Source: Candidatus Acetothermia bacterium
GTDB taxonomy: Bacteria; Bipolaricaulota; Bipolaricaulia; Bipolaricaulales; Bipolaricaulaceae
Assembly: GCA_003566155.1 (NCBI GenBank)
Contig: PXEP01000050.1
Location: 1-64,000 of the forward strand
Reading direction: 5' to 3'
DNA length: 64,000 bases
Translations under genes and position numbers: made by a program
Shown here: positions 8,493 to 18,712 of the stretch, in pieces
How positions within the stretch are numbered: the first letter of the stretch is position 1
Layout of the letters: the number at the start of each line of letters is the position of its first letter
The notes under the pieces: model-generated
The model's database searches: none
Seen by the model: the letters and a program-made list of their open reading frames with translations, nothing else
Told to the model about the DNA's origin: nothing

Positions 8493-9556
8493 ACTTGCTC
8501 GAGGTGCTCGGCCTACAACGCTCGTTCTCCGGAGGGATACGTGCGGTGGACGACGTGAGCTTCCATGTAGATCAAGGCGAATCCTTTGCTATCGTGGGCC
8601 CCTCTGGCTGCGGGAAGACGACCACCCTCCGCCTAATCGTCGGTTTCGATCTCCCCGACCGCGGTACGGTTCTGTTAAGAAAAAAGGATATCACCCGCAT
8701 TCCGCCGGAACGGCGAGGTATAGGATTTGTGTTCCAAGAGCACGCTCTGTTTCCCCACTTGTCCGTGCACGGAAACGTTGCGTTCGGCTTGCGTGGACTG
8801 CCCCGTAGCGTACGCCGGGAGCGAGCTTTGGAGTTGCTCCGCCTCGTAGGCCTGGGCGCAGAACGCGACCGCCAACCTCACCAGCTATCCGGTGGGCAGC
8901 AACAGCGCGTGGCATTGGCCCGTGCCCTAGCCCCTGGACCGCACATCGTGCTGTTGGACGAACCGTTTAACAGCCTGGACGCGGAACTGCGCGATGTGAC
9001 CAGACGAGACGTGTACACCCTGCTCCGACAGGCGCGAACGGCGTCCATTCTGGTAACACACGATCAACAAGAGGCGATGAGTTTCGCCGACCGTCTGGCG
9101 GTTATGCGGTCAGGGCACCTGGAACAGGTGGGAACGCCGAGCCAGGTATACCGCTATCCCCAGACGGTGTTCGTGGCCCGCTTCCTGGGCAACGCCAACG
9201 TGCTATCGGCCGTTGCACACGGGGCGGACGCCGCAACCCCAGTGGGCACAGTCCCCCTGACCGAGGAGCGACGGGGCCCTGTCATGATCGCGCTGCGCCC
9301 CGAGGCGTTGGCAGTCGTACCCAACGGGGAATGGAAGGTGGTCGCGTGCGAGTACAAAGGAGACCATTCCCTTCTGCGGATCGCGCACGAGCAGACAACT
9401 CTTCTCGCACGGAGCCCCGCGGAGTGTACTGTCTCCCCTGGACAAAGCGTGCACCCTACTGTCCTTGGTCAAGCCGTGCCCCTACAACAGGACACCGATG
9501 GAAACGGATCCCCTCAGCTCCAGTCAGGGCGGATCCCTGCCCGGCCGGATAGATAG
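8489..9556 (+). CDS. ABC transporter ATP-binding protein
   Basis: Walker A GPSGCGKTTTLR, signature LSGGQQQRVALARALAP, Walker B IVLLDEPF; ATGA overlap with permease. ORF-track start 8228 is too long. Confidence 0.95.
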   Translation: MNLLEVLGLQRSFSGGIRAVDDVSFHVDQGESFAIVGPSGCGKTTTLRLIVGFDLPDRGTVLLRKKDITRIPPERRGIGFVFQEHALFPHLSVHGNVAFGLRGLPRSVRRERALELLRLVGLGAERDRQPHQLSGGQQQRVALARALAPGPHIVLLDEPFNSLDAELRDVTRRDVYTLLRQARTASILVTHDQQEAMSFADRLAVMRSGHLEQVGTPSQVYRYPQTVFVARFLGNANVLSAVAHGADAATPVGTVPLTEERRGPVMIALRPEALAVVPNGEWKVVACEYKGDHSLLRIAHEQTTLLARSPAECTVSPGQSVHPTVLGQAVPLQQDTDGNGSPQLQSGRIPARPDR

Positions 9557-10479
9557 CGCTCGGCGGCCATCGCTGCCTGGGCGCCTTGCGCCGCAGCCAC
9601 CACCACCTGTCTTACCCGGGGGCCGATCACATCGCCCGCGGCGAACACACCCGGAGCACTGGCTGAGAACCACTCGTCCACCGATATATGCCCTTTCTCG
9701 TCCAGCTCGAGTTGTCCGCCGAGGAAATCAACCGCTGGCCGTGCCCCCTGGAGGTAGATAAACACCCCTGCCACAGACAGCTCGTACTCCTCCCCGCCCG
9801 GAGGGCGGAGCCGCACCTTTTCCACCTGCTCGCCGCCGGAGATCTGCCTAAGAGAGGTCGCCATATGGACGTCCACCAGAGGGTGCGATTCGACTTGGGC
9901 CAGAAGATCGGAGTCCATCTTCGCTTCCTTGCCTGGAACAACCAGGTGCACCTGCCCGGCCAGCTTAGCCAGAAGGAGCGTCTCCTCCCCCGCTTCATCT
10001 GAGTCCCCCACGACGGCCACGGTCTTGTCCCGGAAGAAGGCTGCGTCACAAGTGGCACAGTATCCAACCCCTTTGCCCACGAATTCTTCCTCCCCGGCCA
10101 CAGAAGGCGCGCGCCCCATCGAGCCAGTGGCGATGACCATCGCCCGCCCCCGGTAGCTTCCATCGCCTATCAGTAGCTCGTGCGCCCCCTCCCGCAACAT
10201 GGACGCGACCACCTTCCCTTGAGCGAATTCCGCCCCTTGGGAACGCGCTTGGTCACGCATGCGCTCAAGGAGCTCGGCCCCGCTCAGTTCCCCCCCGGCG
10301 CCGGGATAGTTGGCGATCCTTTGCGCCAAGCCCAACGCGCCGCTACGTAGCCCCTTGTCCACCACCAACGTGCGCAGGCCGGCGCGGGCCCCGTACAGCC
10401 CCGCAGTCGCTCCGGCGGGACCACCTCCAATCACCACAAGATCGTACAACCCGTCGCCGGTCGCACTCTGTTCGCCCAT
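9514..10479 (-). CDS. Thioredoxin reductase family FAD protein
   Basis: VIGGGPAGATAGLYGARAG, redox motif CATCDAAFF, GVFAAGDVIG. Confidence 0.93.
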   Translation of the reverse strand: MGEQSATGDGLYDLVVIGGGPAGATAGLYGARAGLRTLVVDKGLRSGALGLAQRIANYPGAGGELSGAELLERMRDQARSQGAEFAQGKVVASMLREGAHELLIGDGSYRGRAMVIATGSMGRAPSVAGEEEFVGKGVGYCATCDAAFFRDKTVAVVGDSDEAGEETLLLAKLAGQVHLVVPGKEAKMDSDLLAQVESHPLVDVHMATSLRQISGGEQVEKVRLRPPGGEEYELSVAGVFIYLQGARPAVDFLGGQLELDEKGHISVDEWFSASAPGVFAAGDVIGPRVRQVVVAAAQGAQAAMAAERYLSGRAGIRPDWS

Positions 10480-10506
10480 GTTCGCGTTCCTCCTTCCCGA
10501 CCGACC

Positions 10507-12282
10507 CTATAAGGGCCACACCACCATGATCAACGGCAACCCCACGCCCATGATGATGATCTCCAATGGAAGGCCCATACGCCAGTAGTCGCCGAACCGG
10601 TAACCCCCGGGGACCATCACCAGCGTGTTCGACTGGTGACCGATCGGCGTCAGAAATGCGCACGAGGCGCTCACAGCAACCGCCATCAAGAACGGATCGG
10701 CTGATACCCCCAGGCCTCCCGCCACACTGACGGCGATCGGGGCCATGAGCACAGCAGCGGCCGCATTGTTCACCAAGTCCGACAAGAACATGGTGCCCAC
10801 AAACACGATGCCGAGGGAGACAAACGGCGGCAGCCGCGTCCCGAGATGAAGGAGGCCTTCGGCGATGAGTGCCGCCCCACCGGTAGCCTCCAACGCATAG
10901 CCAATCGGGATCATCCCCGCCAACAGGACGATCACCGGCCAATCAATGCTCTCGTAGACCTGTCGCAGCGGGATCAGGCCGGTCAGGACCATACACACGG
11001 CCGCGGCCAGAAAAGCCACCGGAACCGAGAGCACCCCCGCCGCCGCCACACCAAGCGCCATCGCGAACAGCCCGCCGGCCAGCAGCATCCTCCGCGGCTG
11101 TCCGATGGCCAGTCCCCTCTCGGCGAGGGGAAGGCAACCCAGCCGCTCGAGCGCTTCCTGTAGCTGGTCTTCCCTCCCCTGCAGAAGGAGAACATCTCCG
11201 GCACGAAAGCGCACCTCCGCCAGCCTCCGCTGCAGGCGAGCTCCTCGCCGAGCCACCGCAAGCAGATTCACCCCGTACCTCCAACGAAGCCGGAGCTGTG
11301 CGACCGATCGGCCCGCCATAAGCGCATCGGGCATGACCACCGCCTCGACAACGCTTACCTCCTCCGAGCGCAGATCCTCTTCCCCCAGTTCAACATCACC
11401 CACCATCTCCAGGCCCACCGCGTCCACGAGCTCCTTCAGCGTGTCCGAATCGGCTATAACCATGAGCACATCGCCCCCGGTGAGCCTCTCGTACGGGGAG
11501 GGAGCGGGCCGACGATCCTCTCCCCGCACCAATCCCACAACCGAGAACTCCCCTTCTACCTCCTGCTCAAGCTCCCGTAGAGTCTTGCCCACGGCCGCCC
11601 CCTCCTCGGGGAGCCTGACCTCAGTGAGGTAGTCACGGATGTCAAACAGCTCCTCCCGCGAGGCCGGACCCTCCCTCTTAGGGACCAGTCGCCATCCCAC
11701 CAAGGCCACAAACAACACACCCGCCACCGCGATACCCGCCCCCACCGGGGTGAAGTCGAACATCCGAAAGGGCTCCCCGGCACTCCCCGCACGGAATGAA
11801 GCAACGATTATGTTGGGAGGGGTCCCTATCAGAGTCATCAGCCCGCCGAGCAACGAGCCGAACGCCAGCGGCATCAGCAAGGCAGACGGGGGTCGCCCGG
11901 CGCTCCGGGCCATCCGAACTCCCACAGGGAGCAACAAGGCCAGAGCACCCACGTTATTCATGAATGCCGACAGGACAGCCACCAGTCCGGTCAAGGCCAG
12001 GACCTGCAACATGAGCCGCTCGCCCACCCGAGCGAGAAGTCCCGCCAGCGCGTCCACGATCCCCGAGGCGCCTAGCCCTCGACTGATAACAAGCACTGCG
12101 GCCACGGTGATCACCGCCGGGTGGGCAAACCCTACGAACGCCTGACCCGCAGGCACGACACCGGCTACGGTGGCCGCCAGCAACGCCAGCATGGCGACCA
12201 GGTCGTACCTCCACCGCCCCCACACGAACAGGGCCAAAGCGCCCAGCAAGACTCCAAATACAATGCCCTGTTCCACTGTCAT
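10507..12282 (-). CDS. SLC13-family permease with RCK_C (TrkA-C) domains
   Basis: About 10 TM helices; GTPPNIIVASFRAGSAG; two central TrkA-C-like segments. Confidence 0.88.
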   Translation of the reverse strand: MTVEQGIVFGVLLGALALFVWGRWRYDLVAMLALLAATVAGVVPAGQAFVGFAHPAVITVAAVLVISRGLGASGIVDALAGLLARVGERLMLQVLALTGLVAVLSAFMNNVGALALLLPVGVRMARSAGRPPSALLMPLAFGSLLGGLMTLIGTPPNIIVASFRAGSAGEPFRMFDFTPVGAGIAVAGVLFVALVGWRLVPKREGPASREELFDIRDYLTEVRLPEEGAAVGKTLRELEQEVEGEFSVVGLVRGEDRRPAPSPYERLTGGDVLMVIADSDTLKELVDAVGLEMVGDVELGEEDLRSEEVSVVEAVVMPDALMAGRSVAQLRLRWRYGVNLLAVARRGARLQRRLAEVRFRAGDVLLLQGREDQLQEALERLGCLPLAERGLAIGQPRRMLLAGGLFAMALGVAAAGVLSVPVAFLAAAVCMVLTGLIPLRQVYESIDWPVIVLLAGMIPIGYALEATGGAALIAEGLLHLGTRLPPFVSLGIVFVGTMFLSDLVNNAAAAVLMAPIAVSVAGGLGVSADPFLMAVAVSASCAFLTPIGHQSNTLVMVPGGYRFGDYWRMGLPLEIIIMGVGLPLIMVVWPL

Positions 12283-12316
12283 CTGCTACCTCGCTTCACG
12301 CTACGGAGCTCTCACC

Positions 12317-13252
12317 TCATCCGGCAACGTGTGGGCGTCGAGGGCGGCGCCGGGAGTTGGCCAGCGCCACACCGCATACAGCAACCGCTCCCCCGATGAG
12401 CGTCAGCCAGCTGGGAATCTCCCCCAACCACAGCCAAGCTATCCCAAGGGCGAACACGGGGTTGAGATAAAGGAAGCTTGCCAGTCGTGAGGCTGAGAGC
12501 CTGTTCAGCCCGTACACCCAGAAGACATAGGCGATTGCACCAGGAAACACTCCCAGGTAGATCACGGAGGCCAACGCATCCCACGGGGCAGCCCGCACTG
12601 TAGGCACCAACCCTGGCAGGAACACCAACATGGGGATGGTCCCCGCCCATATCACGTAGGTGGTGAACGCAAGAGGAGAATAGCGAAGGATAGCCTTCTT
12701 CTGGAACACGCTGTACACGCTGGCGGACAAGGCTGCCAGTAGAATCACAAGCGCCCGTGGTTCTAGACGAAGGGTTTCCCCTTCGCCCAACGTGATCAAG
12801 GCCACTCCGGCAAAACTGATCGCTATCCCTACCCAACTCCGCGCCCCTAACCGCTCGCCCAGCACCGCCGCTGCCAACAACGCGGTGAACACAGGTGCGG
12901 AAGAGATCAGGAGACTGGCCGCGCCCGCGGTCACGATGACCTCACCGTAATTCAGCGCTACATGGTAGACCGTGATCCCCAAGAACCCCAGCACCATAAT
13001 AAGCGGCACATCCTGTCGGCGCGGAAGGGAGCCCCCACGGGCCGCATGGATCACCCCCAAGGTCGCTGAAGCCACGAGAAACCTCAACAGCGCCAGTTCG
13101 CCAGGAGGAATGCTGGGAAGCGCGCTGCGTATCCCGGCGAACGCAGACGACCACAGAAGTAGCATTACAAACACGGCTATCGTGGTCCGGAAGTCTAACT
13201 TTGCGGTGTCCATCCCCTCTCCCCTCATCCTGTCATGTGGTTTCCTGCCCAT
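12317..13252 (-). CDS. EamA/DMT family transporter
   Basis: Two EamA repeats, LLWSSAFAGIRSALPSIPPGELALLRFLVA and AFTTYVIWAGTIPML; 10 TM. Confidence 0.9.
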   Translation of the reverse strand: MGRKPHDRMRGEGMDTAKLDFRTTIAVFVMLLLWSSAFAGIRSALPSIPPGELALLRFLVASATLGVIHAARGGSLPRRQDVPLIMVLGFLGITVYHVALNYGEVIVTAGAASLLISSAPVFTALLAAAVLGERLGARSWVGIAISFAGVALITLGEGETLRLEPRALVILLAALSASVYSVFQKKAILRYSPLAFTTYVIWAGTIPMLVFLPGLVPTVRAAPWDALASVIYLGVFPGAIAYVFWVYGLNRLSASRLASFLYLNPVFALGIAWLWLGEIPSWLTLIGGAVAVCGVALANSRRRPRRPHVAG

Positions 13253-13295
13253 TCGGCCGCTGGCCCATGGGACGGGCGGCGCACAATGTACGCAA

Positions 13296-13733
13296 TCAGC
13301 GTACGACGAGCCACGTACCCCCAGCCACGGCCATCAAGCCAACAACCCGCAACACATCTAGTGGCCGCGGCACAGCGCCGAACCAGCCAAAGTGGTCGAG
13401 CACCGCGCCCATGACCAGTTGCGCAACGATGGCCAAGGTCAGGGTGGAAGCCAGCCCCACCCGGGGCACGGCAAAACTGACCGATGACACGATGACCACA
13501 CCGAGAAACCCCGCCGTCAACGCGTACCACGGCACCGTGGTCCACTGGGCAATGGCTCCCCCGCGCAGCAACAGCAGGATCAAACCCGAGAGCAGGAACC
13601 CACCCAAGTGCACGATAAACGAGCTTTCCGCCGCTCCCAGCCGACCGCCAATGATGCCTGAGAACAGCGACTGTAGAGCGATGGCTACCCCGGCCACCAA
13701 AGCAACAGCTATCGCTGGAAACAACGAACTCAA
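13296..13733 (-). CDS. DMT family transporter, YdcZ (DUF606)-like
   Basis: LFPAIAVALVAGVAIALQSLFSGIIGGRLGAAESSFIVHLGG. Confidence 0.85.
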   Translation of the reverse strand: MSSLFPAIAVALVAGVAIALQSLFSGIIGGRLGAAESSFIVHLGGFLLSGLILLLLRGGAIAQWTTVPWYALTAGFLGVVIVSSVSFAVPRVGLASTLTLAIVAQLVMGAVLDHFGWFGAVPRPLDVLRVVGLMAVAGGTWLVVR

Positions 13734-13776
13734 CGCTCCCCTCCCGTAGACATGAAACCCCTACGCTCGGCACCTG

Positions 13777-15216
13777 TCAAGGACACGATTCCTGAGCCAG
13801 ATCCTTCAACAGCTCCCAGACCCCTTCTACATGACTGCGCTCGGTGTTCGCTTGGCCTATACACAAGCGCAGTGCGAATTTGCCATCCAACACGGCGTGG
13901 GACAGGTAGCTGCGGCCGGAAGCGTTCACCTGTTGCAGCAGCCATCGGTTGAATTCTTCTCCGTCGCCGTGGCGGAAACACACAAGGTTCAACGAGGGGG
14001 GTGCGGCCAGTTCGAAATCGGGGTGTGCGGCCACCCACTGGGCGAATTCCCCCGCCAGGGCAATGTGCTTTCGGATCAAACTCTGCAGTCCCTCCACTCC
14101 GAAGTAACGAATCACAAACCACAGTTTCAGCGCCCGGAAACGGCGCCCTAGAGGGATCTGCCAGTCCCGGTAGTCGATCACCTGGCCGGACTCTGTAGGT
14201 GCATTACGGAGGTACTCCGGCAACACGGTCAGCGCCCCGACCAACGGAGCACGGTCGGCCACGTAAAAGCAGTCACAGTCGAAATTTGTGAGCATCCACT
14301 TATGCGGGTTCACACAGTAACTATCGGCGCAATCCAGGCCCTGACGGAGATGCTCGTGTTCGGGACACAGTGCAGCCACGCCGGCCATCGCGGCGTCCAC
14401 GTGAAGCCACAGCCCTTCGGCTGCGCACACACGGCCCACCTCTTCCACAGGATCCACAGCAAGAGAGGAGGTAGTTCCCACCGTCGCGCAGACGAAGAAC
14501 GGGTGAAGCCCGGCTTCTCGGTCCCGGTGCACTGCCTCGGCCAGAGCCCGAGGGCGCATGGCAAGACGCTCATCGACCTCTACCAGTCGCAGTCGCCCCC
14601 CACCGAGGCCGGCAATGGCCACCGCCTTCTCCACCGAGGAGTGTGCCTCCCGTGATGCGTAGGCCACCAGAGGCAGACTTATGCCGCTCTGTCGACAGTT
14701 CATCCCCTCCGCCCGCTCACGGGCCGCCAACAGCGCGCACAGCGTAGCACTCGACGCGGAGTCCTGGATCACCCCTCCCCCAGGGCCCGAAGATTTGAAC
14801 CTGTGCGGGAGCCCTATCATATCTGCCATCCAGTCGAGAACATGGGTTTCAAGCTCCGTGCACGCCGGACTGGTCGCCCACAGCATCCCCTGTATCCCCA
14901 ACCCCGCCGACAACAGCTCCCCCAGCACCGACGGTCCGGACACGCTGGCGGGGAAAAACGCGAAAAAGTTCGGGGATTGCCAGTGGGTGATCCCGGGAAG
15001 GATAATCCGTTCGACATCTCGGAGGAAATCATCGAAATCCTCCCCCTGTTGGGGCGGGGCCGGCGGCAGCTGTGCACGCACCTCTCCGGGAGCGTTCCGC
15101 GAACACACCGGGAACTCCTCCACGCTTGCCCAATAGTCGGCGATCCAATCCACAACCCGCCGACCCCAGTGTCGAAATTCCTCCGGTGTCATACGCTGTG
15201 GAAGGTCTTTATCCAT
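13777..15216 (-). CDS. Pyridoxal-dependent decarboxylase, aromatic-L-amino-acid decarboxylase-like
   Basis: MTPEEFRHWGRRVVDWIADYW; HWQSPNFFAFFPA; PLP-lysine SYCVNPHKWMLTNFDCD. Confidence 0.93.
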   Translation of the reverse strand: MDKDLPQRMTPEEFRHWGRRVVDWIADYWASVEEFPVCSRNAPGEVRAQLPPAPPQQGEDFDDFLRDVERIILPGITHWQSPNFFAFFPASVSGPSVLGELLSAGLGIQGMLWATSPACTELETHVLDWMADMIGLPHRFKSSGPGGGVIQDSASSATLCALLAARERAEGMNCRQSGISLPLVAYASREAHSSVEKAVAIAGLGGGRLRLVEVDERLAMRPRALAEAVHRDREAGLHPFFVCATVGTTSSLAVDPVEEVGRVCAAEGLWLHVDAAMAGVAALCPEHEHLRQGLDCADSYCVNPHKWMLTNFDCDCFYVADRAPLVGALTVLPEYLRNAPTESGQVIDYRDWQIPLGRRFRALKLWFVIRYFGVEGLQSLIRKHIALAGEFAQWVAAHPDFELAAPPSLNLVCFRHGDGEEFNRWLLQQVNASGRSYLSHAVLDGKFALRLCIGQANTERSHVEGVWELLKDLAQESCP

Positions 15217-15249
15217 GCCACCTCCACACGCAGGGTATGCAAGCGCTCA

Positions 15250-16497
15250 TCAAGTCTGCGCGCAGTCGAACGCTTCCGGCGGAACAGGATGCGCACCTTC
15301 CCATACCACCTGCCGGTAGTGTTCCGGATCGGTAGCACCCTCCGTGTTGATCAACAACACTTGCGATTTCTGGTCCAGCCTCAGGGAGTCCCTTAACGCG
15401 GTGCTGCCCGCGGCCTGCATGATGAAACTCAGTGCCCCCAGAGTCGCCGCCCCCGACTCTCCGGACACAACACGTGGATCGCCGGAAAGCGGGGCAGCAT
15501 ACATGCGCATCCCCCGCGCCGCCACGAAGTCAGGACATGAGACAAACGCTTCCGCACAGTCACGGAGAACAGGCCAGGCCAACGGGTTCGGCTGTCCACA
15601 GGACAGCCCGGCCATTATCGTATCCAAGTTGCCGGGGAATTTGTGGGGTTGCCCGTCGGCCGCGCGAGCGGACTCAAGTATACAGGCCGCCTTGGTGGGC
15701 TCGACTATGACGAACTTGGGCGCCCCCTGGCCTAGCTGCCCGAGGTAGAAAGACACTCCCGCCACGGCCAGAGAGCCCACACCGGCCTGCAAGAGCAAAT
15801 GTGTGGGAGCGGATAGCCCTGCCTCAGCCAACTGCTGCTGGGCCTCGGAGAACATCGTCGTGTAGCCTTGGATCACCCAGCGCGGGATTTCCTCATAGCC
15901 CTCCCACGCTGTATCGGACACCACCAGCCATCCGCTGCGTTGGGCATCGCGGCTGATCTGCTCAACCGCGTCATCGTACGTCCCGTCAATCACGCGCACA
16001 TCAGCCCCGTGCCCACGAATGGCATCGATTCTGGCCTGTTTCGTTCCCCGCGGCATATAGATCACTGCGCGCTGCCCGAGCATGCTCGCCGCCCACGCCA
16101 CACCCCGACCATGGTTTCCATCGGTAGCGGCGGCGAACGTGAGCGCACCCAACCTCTCACGCACCGGCTGCGACGTGAGCTCGGAAAAGCTCAGCGGCCC
16201 ATCCTCCCCAAGCCGTCGCTTCAGCAAGCGGTACACTGCGTAGGCACCGCCTAGCACCTTGAACGAAGAGAGCTCACATCGTTCTGCTTCGTCTTTCACC
16301 CAGATCCCCCCCAGGCCCAACTCCTCTGCCATGCTTGTCAGGCTGCGCAAGGGGGTCTCCCGGAAACCAGGAAGCTGGCTATGAAACCAGCGCACCTCCT
16401 CCACCACTTCCCGCGGCACGATGCCCGACGCTGCGTCTACACATCGGTCACGGTGTAGCTTTTCGTTGTGTAACCAGTTCAGCGGCCGCACAGCCAC
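15250..16497 (-). CDS. Diaminopropionate ammonia-lyase
   Basis: LSSFKVLGGAYAVYRLL (PLP lysine), ATDGNHGRGVAWAA, LLQAGVGSLAVAGVSFYLG; GTG start with GGGAGGAGG proposed; ORF-track start 16584. Confidence 0.9.
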   Translation of the reverse strand: MAVRPLNWLHNEKLHRDRCVDAASGIVPREVVEEVRWFHSQLPGFRETPLRSLTSMAEELGLGGIWVKDEAERCELSSFKVLGGAYAVYRLLKRRLGEDGPLSFSELTSQPVRERLGALTFAAATDGNHGRGVAWAASMLGQRAVIYMPRGTKQARIDAIRGHGADVRVIDGTYDDAVEQISRDAQRSGWLVVSDTAWEGYEEIPRWVIQGYTTMFSEAQQQLAEAGLSAPTHLLLQAGVGSLAVAGVSFYLGQLGQGAPKFVIVEPTKAACILESARAADGQPHKFPGNLDTIMAGLSCGQPNPLAWPVLRDCAEAFVSCPDFVAARGMRMYAAPLSGDPRVVSGESGAATLGALSFIMQAAGSTALRDSLRLDQKSQVLLINTEGATDPEHYRQVVWEGAHPVPPEAFDCAQT

Positions 16498-16678
16498 CCT
16501 CCTCCCATAGGTTTTGCCCCATGGTACCCAGCTGGTTACCGAAAGCACACTCCCGAGCACTACAGAGCACACATTTCCCTCCAACCAGGTGGTAACGAGG
16601 GAGGCCGACGTAGTAGAATGGGTGCAGGGTGGTAGTGAAGCGCTTCTAGATAGCTACCTGCACCGCAAGGAGGGGTAC

Positions 16679-16894
16679 ATGGCTGTTGCACGGGGGAGAA
16701 TTATTCTATGGTTGGTATCGCTGGCTATTGCAGCGTTGGTAGGATTGCTCGTAGCCGTACTGTCAGATCTACCCCCCGGGGTGGTAGCGCTGATCGCTGC
16801 GCTGACAACCATCGCGCTCATTGTGGTGGGCGGCAGGATACGCAAACGGACGCATTCTGATGAACCGGGAGCCCCAAGCCCCGACCAGAGCTAA
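16679..16894 (+). CDS. Small two-TM membrane protein
   Basis: AAGGAGG RBS before ATG; two hydrophobic helices; ORF-track start 16514 is too long. Confidence 0.7.
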   Translation: MAVARGRIILWLVSLAIAALVGLLVAVLSDLPPGVVALIAALTTIALIVVGGRIRKRTHSDEPGAPSPDQS

Positions 16895-16953
16895 GGACTC
16901 CGCATTTCACTTCTCCACGCAGCACTGGTGCTGCGCCGGAGCTGGGTTACCAT

Positions 16954-17580
16954 GTGTGCATGCCTATCCGTGCGGTTCTAGTAGATATGGACGGCACCAT
17001 CTGGAAGACGCCGGTGGATTGGGCCGGGCTCCGCCGCACGCTCGGCTTGCCCCCCGACGGTAGGCCGATTGTGGAACATCTGCGGAACGTTCCCTCCAGA
17101 GAACGTGCCCGGGGGATGAAAATGCTGGCGGAACAGGAAGCGCGCGGAGCAGCTGAGGGCTGCCTGATGCCCGGGGCAGATGAGCTGGTGGATTTTGTGT
17201 CCAGAAATCGCCTACGTTCAGCGCTGGTGACGAATAACTCCCGTGCCAGTGTGGATACTGTCTTGGCTCAGCATCGACTGCAATTCGACGTTGTGCTGAG
17301 TCGAGATGAGATCGCCATGAAACCTGCTCCAGAGGCGTTTCTCGTTCCACTAGAATCGCTTGGCTGCTCGCCGGAGGAGGCGGTGGCCATAGGCGACACC
17401 CATCTCGACGTGTGGGCTGCCCATGCGGCAGGGCTGGCGCACGCAATCCTTGTGGCCCCTCCACAATGGACACGGCAGCTGCTTCCCAGGTCCGCGCGGT
17501 TGACCGAAGTTTCCGATCTGGACGAAGCCCGTCGAGTACTGGCGGCGCTGCTGTCGGCAACCAGCAAGGCCCCAGACTAA
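16954..17580 (+). CDS. HAD family hydrolase
   Basis: VLVDMDGTIW, ALVTNNSR, MKPAPEAFLVPLESLG, VAIGDTHLDVWAAHAAG. Confidence 0.92.
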   Translation: MCMPIRAVLVDMDGTIWKTPVDWAGLRRTLGLPPDGRPIVEHLRNVPSRERARGMKMLAEQEARGAAEGCLMPGADELVDFVSRNRLRSALVTNNSRASVDTVLAQHRLQFDVVLSRDEIAMKPAPEAFLVPLESLGCSPEEAVAIGDTHLDVWAAHAAGLAHAILVAPPQWTRQLLPRSARLTEVSDLDEARRVLAALLSATSKAPD

Positions 17581-17643
17581 TACCCTACCCAGGAGTTCGC
17601 AGCACCAGGAGTTAACACTGTCCTGTTGAAGATTTTAAAGCTC

Positions 17644-17672
17644 TTCACAAGGAACTCACTTTGTGGTATAGT
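17644..17672 (+). promoter_or_regulatory. Sigma-70-type promoter of sigA
   Basis: TTCACA (17644-17649), 17-nt spacer, TATAGT (17667-17672). Confidence 0.6.
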
Positions 17673-17746
17673 CGAGGTGGACGCCGGAACCAAGGCCTCT
17701 CAACTTATGCCTACTCGGCAGGAGATTGCGAGGAGGGTTTGATCTT

Positions 17747-18712
17747 ATGGATAGTGTGACAAGCGTGCGAAACGGCTTGGCGGACCAGGCCAAAGTCGGC
17801 AAGCACGAAGTGGAGGAGAATAACGTGCAGTGGTTTGAAGAGGAGGGGACCGAACGCCGTTCCCCCGAGAATCCTATAAGGACCTACTTCGACGAGATAT
17901 CGCGGGTACCGCTTCTGACCAAGGAACAAGAGGTGGAACTGGCCAAGCGCGTGGAGGCTGGCGACAAAGAAGCTAAGGAGCACCTGGCGGCCGCCAATCT
18001 ACGGCTCGTGGTATCGATCGCCAAGAAGTACCGGGGCTGTGGTCTACCTTTCTTGGACTTGATCCAGGAGGGCAACCTCGGCCTGATGAAGGCAACGGAG
18101 AAGTTTGATTGGCGCAAAGGATATAAGTTCTCGACGTACGCCACATGGTGGATTCGTCAGGCCATCCTCAGGGCCATCACAAACCGCTCCCGAACCATAC
18201 GTGTGCCGACCCATATTAACGAGCTAATCCGCAAAATATACCAAGCGGAGCGTGATCACACCAAAGAGTTCGGCCGTGCCCCCTCCATGGAGGCACTGGC
18301 GGAGGTGCTGGACACATCCGTGGACAACGTCATCAAAGCCAAGAAGACAGCACAGTACACAGCATCGCTGGATTCCCCCATCGGCTACGAAGACGAAGGT
18401 TCGGTGCTGGGGGACTTTGTGGAGGACGGCGGGGCGATCTCTCCTACGCGAGAGACATTCAAGGAGCTCCTCCAGCAGGAGCTCCAGCGCGCCCTGAAGG
18501 ATCGCCTTACACCCCGCGAGCGCCGTGTCCTTGAGCTTCGATACGGATTAGATGACAACCAACCGCGTACGTTGGACGAAGTGGGAGAGACGTTCGGGAT
18601 CTCCCGTGAGCGTGTGCGGCAAATTCAGAAGGAAGCACTAGAGAAGCTGAAAAACTCCGATTTGATACGTAAGCTGGAGAAATTCCGGCTGCTCAGCGAG
18701 GAGGAACTCTAG
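17747..18712 (+). CDS. sigA: RNA polymerase primary sigma factor
   Basis: [76 protein letters not shown]; region 4.2; AGGAGG at 17731. Confidence 0.95.
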   Translation: MDSVTSVRNGLADQAKVGKHEVEENNVQWFEEEGTERRSPENPIRTYFDEISRVPLLTKEQEVELAKRVEAGDKEAKEHLAAANLRLVVSIAKKYRGCGLPFLDLIQEGNLGLMKATEKFDWRKGYKFSTYATWWIRQAILRAITNRSRTIRVPTHINELIRKIYQAERDHTKEFGRAPSMEALAEVLDTSVDNVIKAKKTAQYTASLDSPIGYEDEGSVLGDFVEDGGAISPTRETFKELLQQELQRALKDRLTPRERRVLELRYGLDDNQPRTLDEVGETFGISRERVRQIQKEALEKLKNSDLIRKLEKFRLLSEEEL

